A stretch of DNA of 32,400 bases. It comes from a virus. The DNA lies in IMG/VR virus record IMGVR_UViG_3300042111_000159, positions 1 through 32,400 of that record. One strand, written 5' to 3'. The notes under the pieces are model-generated. The model ran no database searches. It was not told where the DNA came from and was given only the letters and a program-made list of their open reading frames with translations. Position numbers and translations under genes: made by a program. Of this stretch, positions 13,599-21,773 are shown piece after piece (position 1 is the first letter of the stretch; each line of letters opens with the position of its first letter).

Positions 13599-16500
13599 CA
13601 GCCAAACCCTCCGAGACGGGCACCGCCGACGATCGCGACCGGGGTGTTGAAGTAGTTCGCCGCGGCTTGGCTGATGCCTTGCGCGATGATTTGCAGTTGC
13701 TTCGTCTGCAATCTCGCCTCGATCAACGCCGGGTCTTGCGCGTTGGCGGCGAGCCCGAGCACGAGATCTTGACCTTCCTGCGTGCGGATGTCTGCGGTCT
13801 GCACCGTGCGCGAGCCGAGGGTGTTCAGTTCGCGGATGCGCTCGGATTGGCGGTTGAACTCGGCTTCTTCGGCCTTGCGGCGTTCTTCGGCAAAGCGGGC
13901 TTGTTCCTGGGCGATCGCCTGCTGTTGCTTCGCGTACTCTGCCTGTTGCTGCTGAATCAACTGTTGCTGTTGCTTGACCGCTTCTTCCGCCTGCTTCACC
14001 GCCTGGGCTTCGGCCTGCTCGCGAAGCCTGGCGTTCTCTTGAATCTTCTGCTTCCGCAGTTGGTCAGTCTTTTCGAGATTTGCAACTTCCTTATTGAACA
14101 CCTCTTGCTGTCGGGCGACTTCCGCGTCGAACGCCTCTTTGTTGAGGATGCCAGCTCGGGCCTGCTCTTGGGCGCGGGCGATGCCCTCTTGTAGACGCTG
14201 GGCCGCCTCTGCCCCGGCGTTGCCGAACTCCGCCGCCTTGTTGATGACCTCGCCGATGTTCTGGTCAACCGCTGCGAACGCTTGGGCGAAACCGTTGCCA
14301 AAGCCCTGTTCGGCCGCTTGCTGCGACTCTTCGAGCGACGCCTGCAACTGGTCGAGCTGGGCGAGTCGGGCGGCGGCGGTGTTCGCCGCCTCTTCGTTGC
14401 CAGCCAGCCGTGCGGCAGCGAGCTCTTGGGCGGTGCGTGCCTGCACCCCCTGAACGTCGGCAATCTGCTGCTCGAGTTGCGTCTGCTCACGACCGGCGTT
14501 CAGGAGAGCGTTGACCCGCTGCTCTTGATCGGCGAGCCGCTGGGCTTCGTCGGCTGCCGCCTTAGCGGAGCCGTCGGCAATCGCCTGCTGTTCTGCCTTG
14601 ATCCGTTCTAGTTGGGTGATCCGCGTCTCGCCGTTCGCGACCGCTTCCGCGTCTCCGCCATCGCGAGCCGCAGCGACCTCTTCTCGCACGCGGGCAATCT
14701 CGCGCTCCACTGCGAGCGCGTCCTCGGCAGCCTTCGCCCGCGTGTTGTCGCCGCCGAACTCGCGAGCGATGCGGGCTTGCTCTAGGAGCGCGTCGGAGAC
14801 TTGCCGATCCGCATCAACGCGACGCTGGGCCTCTTCGGCAGCCTTGCGTGTCTCTTCCTGCACTTGCCGCAGCGACTCGACTTGTTTGTCAAACTCCGCC
14901 GTCGCGAGAGCCACGCCGCGGCTGTATTGTTCGGCGTTCAGTTCGTTGTTATCCGCTTGCTCCTTCAAGTCGGCGAGCGCGTTCTGGAACTCCAGGGCGG
15001 CGTTGAAGCCAGCCTGTCCAAACTCGCCAGCCTTGGCGATCGCGTTGTCGAGGGCTTGCCCGCTGCCGGCGATCGCTTTCTGAACTTCGGCGTAGCCCTT
15101 CTGTTGCTCCGCCGTGAGTTGCTGCGTGCTCTGCGCGACGGCGTTCACGCCTTCGGCTGCCTGCCTTGCGGATCTGTCAATTCCAAGAAAACCTTCGGCG
15201 GTACTTAGAATGTTCGACACGAACCCGCCGACGCCTCCGGCGACGCCAGCAAAAAACTCGCCTATTCGACCGAAGATGCCCGCGACAATGTTGGCAATTC
15301 CTTGAATCGCAGCGCCAAGCCCCGTGAACTCTAGGAACTGCGAGACCATCTCGCTCACGTTTCCGACGGCGTCAGAAACAGTTCCCGCAATCACTTCGCC
15401 CAACTGGCCGAAGGCTGTCGTGACGATGGTTGCGAGTCTCTCGACAGTCTCGGCAACGGCCGCGATTGTGCCGCCAAACTGCTTGGCCGTTCCATCGAAT
15501 GAAAAAAGTGAGCGAAACCCGAGAACAGCATCGTTCACCCTGCCGAAAACAGCGGTCATCGACTGACTGATGAAGTCAATCGTCTGGCCGACCGATCTGC
15601 CGACGGCGGCGAAGGGCTCCAGGGCGGTGCCGATGAGATTGCCGAGTGTTGATCCAAGCTGAAGAAATCCATTGACGAGCAGGCCAATCGCACTTGTGAG
15701 CGGGGAAAACGTGTCGAGCACCGCCCCGATATTTCTGCCGAACGTGGCAATCGCAGGGGCGAGCCCTTCGGAGATCGACTGCGTGACGCCGATGAACGGA
15801 GTAAGCAGTTCACGACCAAGCCCGAGGATCGACCGCTGCACATTCTCGAAAGCACCGTCAAGCGCGAGCAGACGATTCGCATCGAGTTCCGAAATCGCTC
15901 CGCCGAAGCGTCGCACGGCCAGCGTTGACCCTTCGATCTCGCCGAACGCTCGCACCAGGCTCTCGCCACCGCGCCCGAGAATGTCGATCTGGAGTTGAGC
16001 ACGCTTCGCTGGCTCGGGGATCGTGTCGAGTGCGGCAGCCACGCGGCCCGCAAACGCGGTCGGGTCGTTCTGTGCGGCTTGGATTTCTTCCAGCGAAAAG
16101 CCAAGTTGCTGCAACGCCGTAAAAGTCTCGCCGCTGCCCTTCGTCGCATCGGCTAGTCGAGCTCCAAACTTCTGGATGCCGGTTGCCAAGGCTTCGACAG
16201 GCACGTTCGCACGCGTAGCCGCCTCTTCAAGAATCTGAATCGTCCCGAAATCGACGCCTGCCTGCCGGGCCGCGAAGCCGAGCTCTTCGACTTTGCCGCT
16301 GAGTTGCGTCAGCCCACCCACCACCGCGGTCGCGGCGGCTCCTAGCCCAGCCACGGCGGCGACGCCGGCGGTAAATGGATTCACGAGGGCAGCAACGCTT
16401 GTGCCTACGCTCGTCAGTCCGCCCGCCAAGCCGCCCGAGAACACGCGAGCCAGCCCTTCGCCGGCAGACGAGAGCCCCGAGAGCCGGCCAGCCACGTTGC

Positions 16501-17059
16501 CCAGCGGGCCGGGGAGGGCCGAGAGGATGCCGGATAGTTCGTTGAACTGGAGGTTGCCCTTGCCCGCACCGGCGAGCGCGTCACCGTAGCCTTGCGCAGC
16601 GGCTTCCGCTTTTGTGAACGTGGCGGTCGCCTTTGCGACGGCACGGTCAAATGTCTCTTGGTCGATCCGGCCGGCTTCGAGGTCTTGGGAGAGAACCCGC
16701 ACTTCAGCGTCATACCGCTCCAGCGGCGTGCGATTCGCTTCGATCGTGCGGGCGGCACGCTCGAATGACGCGACTTCGGCATCGACCGCGTTGCCAAGTT
16801 CCTCAAAAGCCTTCGCGTACTCTGGGGCGGTGATCGCTCCCGCTTGGAGTTGCTTCGTCAGCAGATCGAGATCGGCAGCCGCTTTCGCTTGTGCGGCGGC
16901 CGCGGCGGAGCTCGATCCGGCAAAGCGGTCGAATGAACTCGTGATCGTCTTCGCCTGGTCATCGAGCTTCGCAAGAGCTCGCTCTACGGGCGTAAGGGAT
17001 TTCTGAACGCCAGTAGCGTCCGCAGAAATCTTCATCGCCAGCCCGAGGATCGTCGCCAT
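13598..17059 (-). CDS. Tail tape measure protein
   Basis: 1153 residues, the longest gene in the window. The N-terminal 160 residues are helical and Ala/Lys-rich. Hydrophobic, Gly/Ala-rich segments follow at about 205-255 and again near 590-635, and residues from about 640 to 1110 form long Gln/Glu/Ala coiled-coil stretches (for example VKQQQQLIQQQQAEYAKQQQ). It starts two bases after the frameshifted chaperone reading ends, the classical position. By the usual 0.15 nm per residue, the tail should be about 170 nm long. Confidence 0.9.
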   Translation of the reverse strand: MATILGLAMKISADATGVQKSLTPVERALAKLDDQAKTITSSFDRFAGSSSAAAAAQAKAAADLDLLTKQLQAGAITAPEYAKAFEELGNAVDAEVASFERAARTIEANRTPLERYDAEVRVLSQDLEAGRIDQETFDRAVAKATATFTKAEAAAQGYGDALAGAGKGNLQFNELSGILSALPGPLGNVAGRLSGLSSAGEGLARVFSGGLAGGLTSVGTSVAALVNPFTAGVAAVAGLGAAATAVVGGLTQLSGKVEELGFAARQAGVDFGTIQILEEAATRANVPVEALATGIQKFGARLADATKGSGETFTALQQLGFSLEEIQAAQNDPTAFAGRVAAALDTIPEPAKRAQLQIDILGRGGESLVRAFGEIEGSTLAVRRFGGAISELDANRLLALDGAFENVQRSILGLGRELLTPFIGVTQSISEGLAPAIATFGRNIGAVLDTFSPLTSAIGLLVNGFLQLGSTLGNLIGTALEPFAAVGRSVGQTIDFISQSMTAVFGRVNDAVLGFRSLFSFDGTAKQFGGTIAAVAETVERLATIVTTAFGQLGEVIAGTVSDAVGNVSEMVSQFLEFTGLGAAIQGIANIVAGIFGRIGEFFAGVAGGVGGFVSNILSTAEGFLGIDRSARQAAEGVNAVAQSTQQLTAEQQKGYAEVQKAIAGSGQALDNAIAKAGEFGQAGFNAALEFQNALADLKEQADNNELNAEQYSRGVALATAEFDKQVESLRQVQEETRKAAEEAQRRVDADRQVSDALLEQARIAREFGGDNTRAKAAEDALAVEREIARVREEVAAARDGGDAEAVANGETRITQLERIKAEQQAIADGSAKAAADEAQRLADQEQRVNALLNAGREQTQLEQQIADVQGVQARTAQELAAARLAGNEEAANTAAARLAQLDQLQASLEESQQAAEQGFGNGFAQAFAAVDQNIGEVINKAAEFGNAGAEAAQRLQEGIARAQEQARAGILNKEAFDAEVARQQEVFNKEVANLEKTDQLRKQKIQENARLREQAEAQAVKQAEEAVKQQQQLIQQQQAEYAKQQQAIAQEQARFAEERRKAEEAEFNRQSERIRELNTLGSRTVQTADIRTQEGQDLVLGLAANAQDPALIEARLQTKQLQIIAQGISQAAANYFNTPVAIVGGARLGGFG

Positions 17060-17061
17060 CG

Positions 17062-17381
17062 CTACTGCCCTAGTACGCCAAGCTGTTTCGCCAGTTCTCG
17101 AATCACGTCCGCCGCCTGGCTCTCATGCTGCGGCGGCTTTTCCAGCGGTATGAAATCCTTTGCGGTCGGTGCCTTGCCTCGTGCCGAGTATTGAATCGAC
17201 GCCAGTGAGGCGAGCAGTCCTGTCTCCGCCCATGAATCTGGAATCGCTTCGTAGTACCTCGTGTACGCCCGCCACTCGGAAAGTTCCGTCGAGTCCATCC
17301 GCTGAAACAATTCCTTCACCGTCATCTTCAAGTGTCCCGCCAACTGGAAGGCGAACCTTCGAGTCGGCGAGACGTTCAACC
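17062..17381 (-). CDS. C-terminal (T-like) part of the frameshifted tail assembly chaperone
   Basis: This -1-frame segment adds 106 residues (RLNVSPTRRFAFQ...LGVLGQ) to the chaperone when ribosomes slip at 17382-17388, giving a 219-residue fusion. It is followed at once by the tape measure gene. Internal initiation at the ATG of MTVKELFQRM (near 17321) is possible, but it has only a weak ribosome site, and the perfect slippery heptamer makes frameshifting the better explanation. The fusion is expected to bind the tape measure during tail assembly. Confidence 0.75.
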
Positions 17382-17720
17382 TTTTCCCAGCTCTTCCACG
17401 TCCTCCTCGCTCATCGCGTTGTGCTTCATCGCCCGCTCGAACAGCCGGCTCATCACCGCTGCGCTCTTCTTCCCCAACTGCTCGATCTGCTCTCGCGTGA
17501 AGAGCAGCTTGCCCGCCTCGTCGCAGAGCACTCGCTGCAGATACTCCGTGCGGAAGTTCTCGATGCCCGTTTCCTTCTTCCCGATCCACATCCGCTCGTA
17601 GGCGTCGCGCTCGCCCACGCTCATCACGCGGATGAACACCGAGCCCTTCCACTCCTTGACCTTCACCTCGAGGAGCCCGAGATCATCCGCCGCCAAAATC
17701 TGTTCTGCCGAAAGAGCCAT
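17376..17720 (-). CDS. Tail assembly chaperone (G-like)
   Basis: 114 residues from the ATG at 17720, which lies four bases after the stop of the upstream gene. Acidic and helical (LGLLEVKVKEWKGSVFIRV, then REQIEQLGKKSAAVMSRLFE), as in lambda gpG-type chaperones. The gene ends in EELGKG, with the slippery heptamer four codons before the stop. Position between tail tube and tape measure genes is diagnostic. Confidence 0.75.
   Translation of the reverse strand: MALSAEQILAADDLGLLEVKVKEWKGSVFIRVMSVGERDAYERMWIGKKETGIENFRTEYLQRVLCDEAGKLLFTREQIEQLGKKSAAVMSRLFERAMKHNAMSEEDVEELGKG
17382..17388 (-). promoter_or_regulatory. Programmed -1 ribosomal frameshift site GGGAAAA
   Basis: On the minus strand the codons CTG GGA AAA GGT TGA contain G-GGA-AAA, a perfect XXXYYYZ heptamer read in the zero frame. 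A -1 slip gives GGG AAA AGG and continues for 106 codons. Lambda uses G-GGA-AAG at the same place in its G-T pair. Confidence 0.8.
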
Positions 17721-17724
17721 TGCT

Positions 17725-18045
17725 TCACTCCATGACGATGCGATAGGAGACGTTGTACCGAGCAACGTCGTTGACCTTGCCCGCCATGGTGAGCGTCTGA
17801 AAGACCGCTTTCGTGGAACACGTCAGACCGCCGCCGGTGAAGGCGAGGGTCTTCTTCAATCCACGCTCGGCCAGCCCGATGTTCGCCGTGGCAAGGCACG
17901 CAATCTCTATAGTGCCTGCGTCAAGCGAAATGACGCTGTCGCGGCCGATCGGCAGAGAGCCGCCGGCGTTGATCTTGATGTCAGTCACCTCTTGAAGTGA
18001 CTGACCGCCCCATGTGACCGTCACTCCCGCGCACGCTGTTGCCAT
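17725..18045 (-). CDS. Small tail protein, tail-tube-like
   Basis: 106 residues, beta-rich throughout (VTVTWGGQSLQEVTDIKI at the start, VARYNVSYRIVME at the end), a pattern found in small tail tube or tube-associated proteins. It lies between the main tube candidate and the chaperone. May be a second tube subunit or a terminator protein. Confidence 0.5.
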   Translation of the reverse strand: MATACAGVTVTWGGQSLQEVTDIKINAGGSLPIGRDSVISLDAGTIEIACLATANIGLAERGLKKTLAFTGGGLTCSTKAVFQTLTMAGKVNDVARYNVSYRIVME

Positions 18046-18065
18046 GACGGGCCTCCGTCACGGCA

Positions 18066-18464
18066 CTAGACGCGAGCGATGCGGAGCGTGGCCTGGCCTC
18101 GGATCGCGTCGTTCGTGGCGAGCGTGAGGGTCGAAGCATTCACCGTGTAGGCGAGCGACGAGAACCCGGTGAGCGCCGTGCCGCCGACAGTGATCGAGCA
18201 CGTGCCCGTCGAAGCGTCGGCGATCACGGTGCGGCCAAGGTAGTCGAACTGAATCGTCCGACCAGTATCGCTCACCGAGCCTTGGAGGGGACGGTCGAGC
18301 GTCTGAATCGAGTTGCCGGCGGACAACCCGAGGTGCGAAACATCGATCTTTTCGGCGTCAGCCGCAGGATCGGTGAACTGAATCACGATGTTGGTGACGG
18401 TGTATTGCGTGCCGCCCACGTTGAGGACGGTGCCCGGCCCGGCATGGGGAGTCGTGATCGACAT
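18066..18464 (-). CDS. Probable major tail tube protein
   Basis: 132 residues. The segment DAEKIDVSHLGLSAGN resembles the loop-strand region of siphoviral tail tube proteins, where an 'I-D-V-S/T' strand precedes a helix. The rest alternates strands (GTQYTVTNIVIQFTD, then STLTLATNDAIRG). Position before the tail chaperone pair supports the call; the fold itself is inferred. Confidence 0.6.
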   Translation of the reverse strand: MSITTPHAGPGTVLNVGGTQYTVTNIVIQFTDPAADAEKIDVSHLGLSAGNSIQTLDRPLQGSVSDTGRTIQFDYLGRTVIADASTGTCSITVGGTALTGFSSLAYTVNASTLTLATNDAIRGQATLRIARV

Positions 18465-18468
18465 TTGG

Positions 18469-18885
18469 CTATGTCTCCTGCCACATGATTGAGAAGGTCA
18501 TCGTCACGCTATACACCGGCGGGGCGTCGCCGCCCGCCAGTTGCACGAACCCGTCGGCCTCGGTGTCGAGGCTAACGTGCTCTACCTCTATTCCTAACTT
18601 CGTCTCCCCCCAGCCGTCCAGAACGCGGCGAATCTTGTCTGCCAGGTCTCTTACTGCCTCGTAGGTGAGGGCATAGCAGTCGATCGCGAGCACGACGGTC
18701 GGCATTCCCATCGGGCCGGAAAGCGTGTGCGACCGCTGTACGGCTTGCCGCCGCCACGTGACGAAGGGAATGTCCGCGGTCGCCGGGGCGAGCACCGGGT
18801 AGATCCGGTCGCCTACGGCGAGGGCCACGGCCGGGTCTTGCAGGAGGGCGGTGGCGACGGCTTGCTCGGGGGCTTGCAGGGGCAT
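18469..18885 (-). CDS. Tail completion protein (DUF3168/SPP1 gp17-like)
   Basis: 138 residues with the family pattern: an N-terminal helix, GDRIYPVLAPATADIPFVTW (about 25-44), a strand giving VVLAIDCYA (about 64-72), then the helix EAVRDLADKIRRVLDGW and paired C-terminal strands. It acts at the head-tail joint. The call also fits the gene order HK97 gp10-like, then this, then tail tube. Confidence 0.7.
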   Translation of the reverse strand: MPLQAPEQAVATALLQDPAVALAVGDRIYPVLAPATADIPFVTWRRQAVQRSHTLSGPMGMPTVVLAIDCYALTYEAVRDLADKIRRVLDGWGETKLGIEVEHVSLDTEADGFVQLAGGDAPPVYSVTMTFSIMWQET

Positions 18886-18924
18886 ACCCGCAGGATGCCA
18901 CGCCGCCCCCGGAGGCTTGCAGGC

Positions 18925-19707
18925 TCAGAGGGTGTCGGTGCCGGTGATTGAGCCCGACTCGCGGAAGCGGAGGGCGGCCCAGGCTTCGGCGAGCCGCAGC
19001 CCGAGCTCCCGCTGGAGGTAGCGTGCAACCTCCGCCTGCGTCTGATCCCACGCGGTCTGCACCGGGGGCTTGCCGGCGACGCCGCCCTCGGGGGTCGGAG
19101 GAATGACGATTGGCTCCGAACTCGCCTTGAAGAATGCTTTCGGGTAAGCCGGGTCGGTCTGAACGCGATTTCGATTCAGATCGCGGATCATCTTGAACGG
19201 GCCGAGCCGATTGAAACTCGAAGCGATGTATTTTCCCTGTCCCTTTTGCACCACGTGGGGCTTCACTTCCGTTGTGACTCCGCTCGGCATGCGGCGGGTG
19301 TGTCCGCGTCGGCTATAAGGCTTGGTGCTTTTCTTTTGGATCACTCGCTGCTTCGTTCCGAACTCAAGCCACCATTGGTGGAACGCACGATCCGGGCCAA
19401 CCCGAACAGTACCACCCTGAGCCTCAACCGAACCGGCTGCCCCCGCGCGGCGATACCCAATGAGCCCGACCGCACCGCCGTTCTGCGGATACTTCTTCAC
19501 CTTCATCGACCGAGCACGGTACAGATTCAGCGTCGGCCCGCGGGGCGTCACCTCTCCCAGCCGGCGAAACGCCGGGAAGATGGCGATCTCGATTGCCTCG
19601 CCAAGCACTTCCGACGCCTCTTTCGGCGGGAAGAATGCCTTGATGCGGTCGCGGAGATCGCGCAACTGCTCGGTGTTGATGTTGAGCGAGATTCCCGCGA
19701 CAGCCAT
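18925..19707 (-). CDS. HK97 gp10-like neck/tail protein, extended
   Basis: 260 residues. The core signature HQWWLEFGTKQR (about 110-121) is the 'EFGT' motif of HK97 gp10-like proteins, usually followed by a short C-terminal helix. Here the protein is about 100 residues longer than usual, with a proline-rich insertion near 200-215 and a long C-terminal helix (VARYLQRELGLRLAEAWAAL). Confidence 0.65.
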   Translation of the reverse strand: MAVAGISLNINTEQLRDLRDRIKAFFPPKEASEVLGEAIEIAIFPAFRRLGEVTPRGPTLNLYRARSMKVKKYPQNGGAVGLIGYRRAGAAGSVEAQGGTVRVGPDRAFHQWWLEFGTKQRVIQKKSTKPYSRRGHTRRMPSGVTTEVKPHVVQKGQGKYIASSFNRLGPFKMIRDLNRNRVQTDPAYPKAFFKASSEPIVIPPTPEGGVAGKPPVQTAWDQTQAEVARYLQRELGLRLAEAWAALRFRESGSITGTDTL

Positions 19708-20025
19708 CTATGTCGTCTCCTGGCAGATGACTTCATGCTCGCTGCGATTCGCGTGCTCGAGGAGCGACACGATCTCCAGCGTTCGCCCCCGCCACGAGGC
19801 CCGCATCTGTTGCGTCAGCCCAGGCACATAGCGGCACCGGATGCGGTGACTCATCTCGATCTGCTGCTGCCCGGCGAGCAGGAACTCGCGGGCCGACACG
19901 CCTTCGACGCTCGCCCACACGGTCTTGAAATCCGCCCACGTCGAGACGCTCTCGCCGAGCGCGTTCCGAGTCTCGGTCGGCGATTGCCACGTCACACGCT
20001 CGCGGAGTTTGCCAGCGTCGATCAT
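19708..20025 (-). CDS. Head-tail adaptor (SPP1 gp16-like)
   Basis: 105 residues from the ATG at 20025, which overlaps the previous stop by ATGA. MIDAGKLRERVTWQSP, followed by a conserved-looking WASVEGVSAREF and RIRCRYVPGLT, matches the beta-barrel pattern of phage head-tail joining proteins (PF05521-type). It closes the connector after DNA packaging. Confidence 0.75.
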   Translation of the reverse strand: MIDAGKLRERVTWQSPTETRNALGESVSTWADFKTVWASVEGVSAREFLLAGQQQIEMSHRIRCRYVPGLTQQMRASWRGRTLEIVSLLEHANRSEHEVICQETT

Positions 20026-20450
20026 GAGCCGTAGAGAACCAGCGTGTAGGAGGCGGTGCCGGCGGTTGCCAAAACTTGCACCAAAAACTCCTCGTCTTCT
20101 AAGCAATCTGCTATCGAAACTGAGTTATCCTTGGAATACACGATAGGATTTTCGTAGCCCGAGGCGTTTGCGAGGTTCTGATCAGACCGGCATCCAACCA
20201 GCAAGCTGCCGGAAGCAGAGAAGGCGAATCTGGTCACTGACGAAAAACCAACCGCGTCGCCGCTGGCGTTTTTGTAACTTAGATTATTTTCGATGTCTAT
20301 GTTGACCTCTGTCGTGCCCACCGTCCCTGTCACGATCGCCACCTTGCCCGTCGTGTAGTTCTGATGATCCGCCAACTGCACCACCTTGATCCGGCTGCCG
20401 GCCCGGTCGTGAAACACGACATTGACGCCGAAAGAGCCGTCGATGCTCAT
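20022..20450 (-). CDS. Tandem-paralogue structural protein, copy 2
   Basis: 142 residues beginning MSIDGSFGVNVVFHD. It parallels its upstream neighbour (MSLDGRFNSDVIVHD): both have TGK followed by TGTVGT near residues 35-46 and end in a SYTLVLYGS/TYSLLVVGT strand. Its 5' half is G+C-rich but the 3' half is visibly poorer, suggesting that part was replaced. Probably a beta-structured virion component; function unknown. Confidence 0.55.
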   Translation of the reverse strand: MSIDGSFGVNVVFHDRAGSRIKVVQLADHQNYTTGKVAIVTGTVGTTEVNIDIENNLSYKNASGDAVGFSSVTRFAFSASGSLLVGCRSDQNLANASGYENPIVYSKDNSVSIADCLEDEEFLVQVLATAGTASYTLVLYGS

Positions 20451-20854
20451 GTGCCCACCACCAAGAGCGAATAGGTCGCCGTGCCTGTCGTGGTTCGCAC
20501 CGCAAAGGAAGTATTCGTCCGCTCGGTGCCGGTCATCTCGTAGATGCCGACGCGGCTGCCGCTGGAGAAGTACGTTTTGCCGGCGGCATTCGTCGTCAGT
20601 TCCGCGTGCGGATTCGCGGAGAATGCGACACGCTCCGTGAATTGAAACGTGACGTTTGTGCCATCGGCTGCGGTGTACGGAAACGGCTGCCGAGAGATGA
20701 AGATCGCCTGCGTGCCCACGGTGCCGGTCGTGAATGCCGCCTTGCCGGTCGATGCGACTGCGTTGCTCGATTCCAGCGACAAGACGTTCAACGCCGTCGT
20801 GCCGTCGAGGTCGTGAACGATCACGTCAGAATTGAATCGCCCGTCGAGGCTCAC
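20447..20854 (-). CDS. Tandem-paralogue structural protein, copy 1
   Basis: 135 residues from a GTG that overlaps the upstream connector stop (GTGA). Beta-rich, with the same N-terminal, central and C-terminal motifs as the gene that follows it. The neighbourhood of connector genes suggests a head-tail joint or head decoration role, but the family is not recognised. Confidence 0.55.
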   Translation of the reverse strand: MSLDGRFNSDVIVHDLDGTTALNVLSLESSNAVASTGKAAFTTGTVGTQAIFISRQPFPYTAADGTNVTFQFTERVAFSANPHAELTTNAAGKTYFSSGSRVGIYEMTGTERTNTSFAVRTTTGTATYSLLVVGT

Positions 20855-21429
20855 GCGTACTGCCCCCAGGAGACGCTATCGAGCAGAGCCTTCGCCCCCG
20901 GTGGCAGTTGGGCATCGCCCCGCTTTTCGTAGAGTTCAAGCACGGTCATCAGGATCGCGTTCTTCACCCGCTGCGGCACGCTCGCCGCGGCACCGTAGCC
21001 CGCCCACCACGTGACGCTGATCGAGTTCTGGTCGTCGCGGTTGCTCGGCCACGTGCCGCCGTAGAGGTTGCGGATCGCCCCCGGCGTCGAGTCGCGATCG
21101 ACGCGGTACTCGCTCGTCGAGAGCGTTGCGGTCGCCCCGGTGTCGTTCAGCGTGTACGTGACCACGACCGCCGTCGTAGTTCCGCTGCCGCTCATCGGCG
21201 GGCGGGGCACCTCGATCTCCGGCGGAAACTGATCGAGCCGCATCACGTACTGCTGGGTGACGAGAGCTCGGTCGAGGTAGTCCTCGCAGAGTTCGCGGGC
21301 GGCAGTGATGTAGCCCGTGATCAGCGAATCGTCGGTGTCGATGTCGACGCGACAGTGTGCCTTTGCTTCCGCCAACGTCACGGGCTCGACGCTCGGGGCG
21401 GTGAGGCGTTTCAGGCTGCGGTATCGCAT
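20851..21429 (-). CDS. Head-tail connector (HK97 gp6/phiE125 gp8-like)
   Basis: 192 residues with an excellent start (GGAGG six bases before the ATG). The N-terminal pattern VTLAEAKAHCRVD..DDSLITGYITAARELCEDYLDRAL is the helical hallmark of this family, and the C-terminus carries VPQRVKNAILMTVLELYEKRG, the terminal helix of the ring-forming adaptor. Usually sits on the portal as a dodecamer or 13-mer ring. Confidence 0.85.
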   Translation of the reverse strand: MRYRSLKRLTAPSVEPVTLAEAKAHCRVDIDTDDSLITGYITAARELCEDYLDRALVTQQYVMRLDQFPPEIEVPRPPMSGSGTTTAVVVTYTLNDTGATATLSTSEYRVDRDSTPGAIRNLYGGTWPSNRDDQNSISVTWWAGYGAAASVPQRVKNAILMTVLELYEKRGDAQLPPGAKALLDSVSWGQYA

Positions 21430-21432
21430 TGC

Positions 21433-21600
21433 TTACCTCCGCTCGGCTTTTGGCTGGGCGACCGCCTTCTCGACCTTCGGTTCGTCGCGGTACTCGACGG
21501 CGTAGCCTTCCTCGATCAACTGCCGGGCCGGCTTCTCGTCGATGTCGTGAACCGTGCCCTCCGCCATCTTGCAGAAGCGTTGAATCATGCGAATCTTCAT
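21433..21600 (-). CDS. Small protein, second member of a tandem pair
   Basis: 55 residues beginning MKIRMIQRFCKMAEGTVHDI; coupled to the preceding gene by ATGA. It matches its neighbour at the start (MKIRM) and at the 'QLIEEGYAVEY/SLIAWEYAKRA' helix. A 'KIRM...G..V.LPE..A..LI..G.A' pattern is common in small phage proteins near the head-tail connectors; function unknown. Confidence 0.6.
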   Translation of the reverse strand: MKIRMIQRFCKMAEGTVHDIDEKPARQLIEEGYAVEYRDEPKVEKAVAQPKAERR

Positions 21601-21773
21601 GGCTGCTTCCGCTTGGGCTTCGGCGTGTCGAGGAGCGGCTGATCGGCGTCGGCGGCCCGCTTCGCGTACTCCCACGCGATGAGCGATTCCGCCTGGCGTT
21701 CCGGCAACTCGACGATCTCGCCTTTCTTGTAGGCGGCGTAGGGCTTCACCATCCGTATCTTCATCATCCTCAT
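21597..21773 (-). CDS. Small protein, first member of a tandem pair
   Basis: 58 residues from the ATG at 21773, which overlaps the stop of the glycosyltransferase-like gene (ATGA); ATGs at 21767 and 21764 are alternatives. The core is KIRMVKPYAAYKKGEIVELP followed by an ERQAESLIAWEYAKRA helix and a basic Pro/Lys tail. Related to the next gene. Confidence 0.6.
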   Translation of the reverse strand: MRMMKIRMVKPYAAYKKGEIVELPERQAESLIAWEYAKRAADADQPLLDTPKPKRKQP

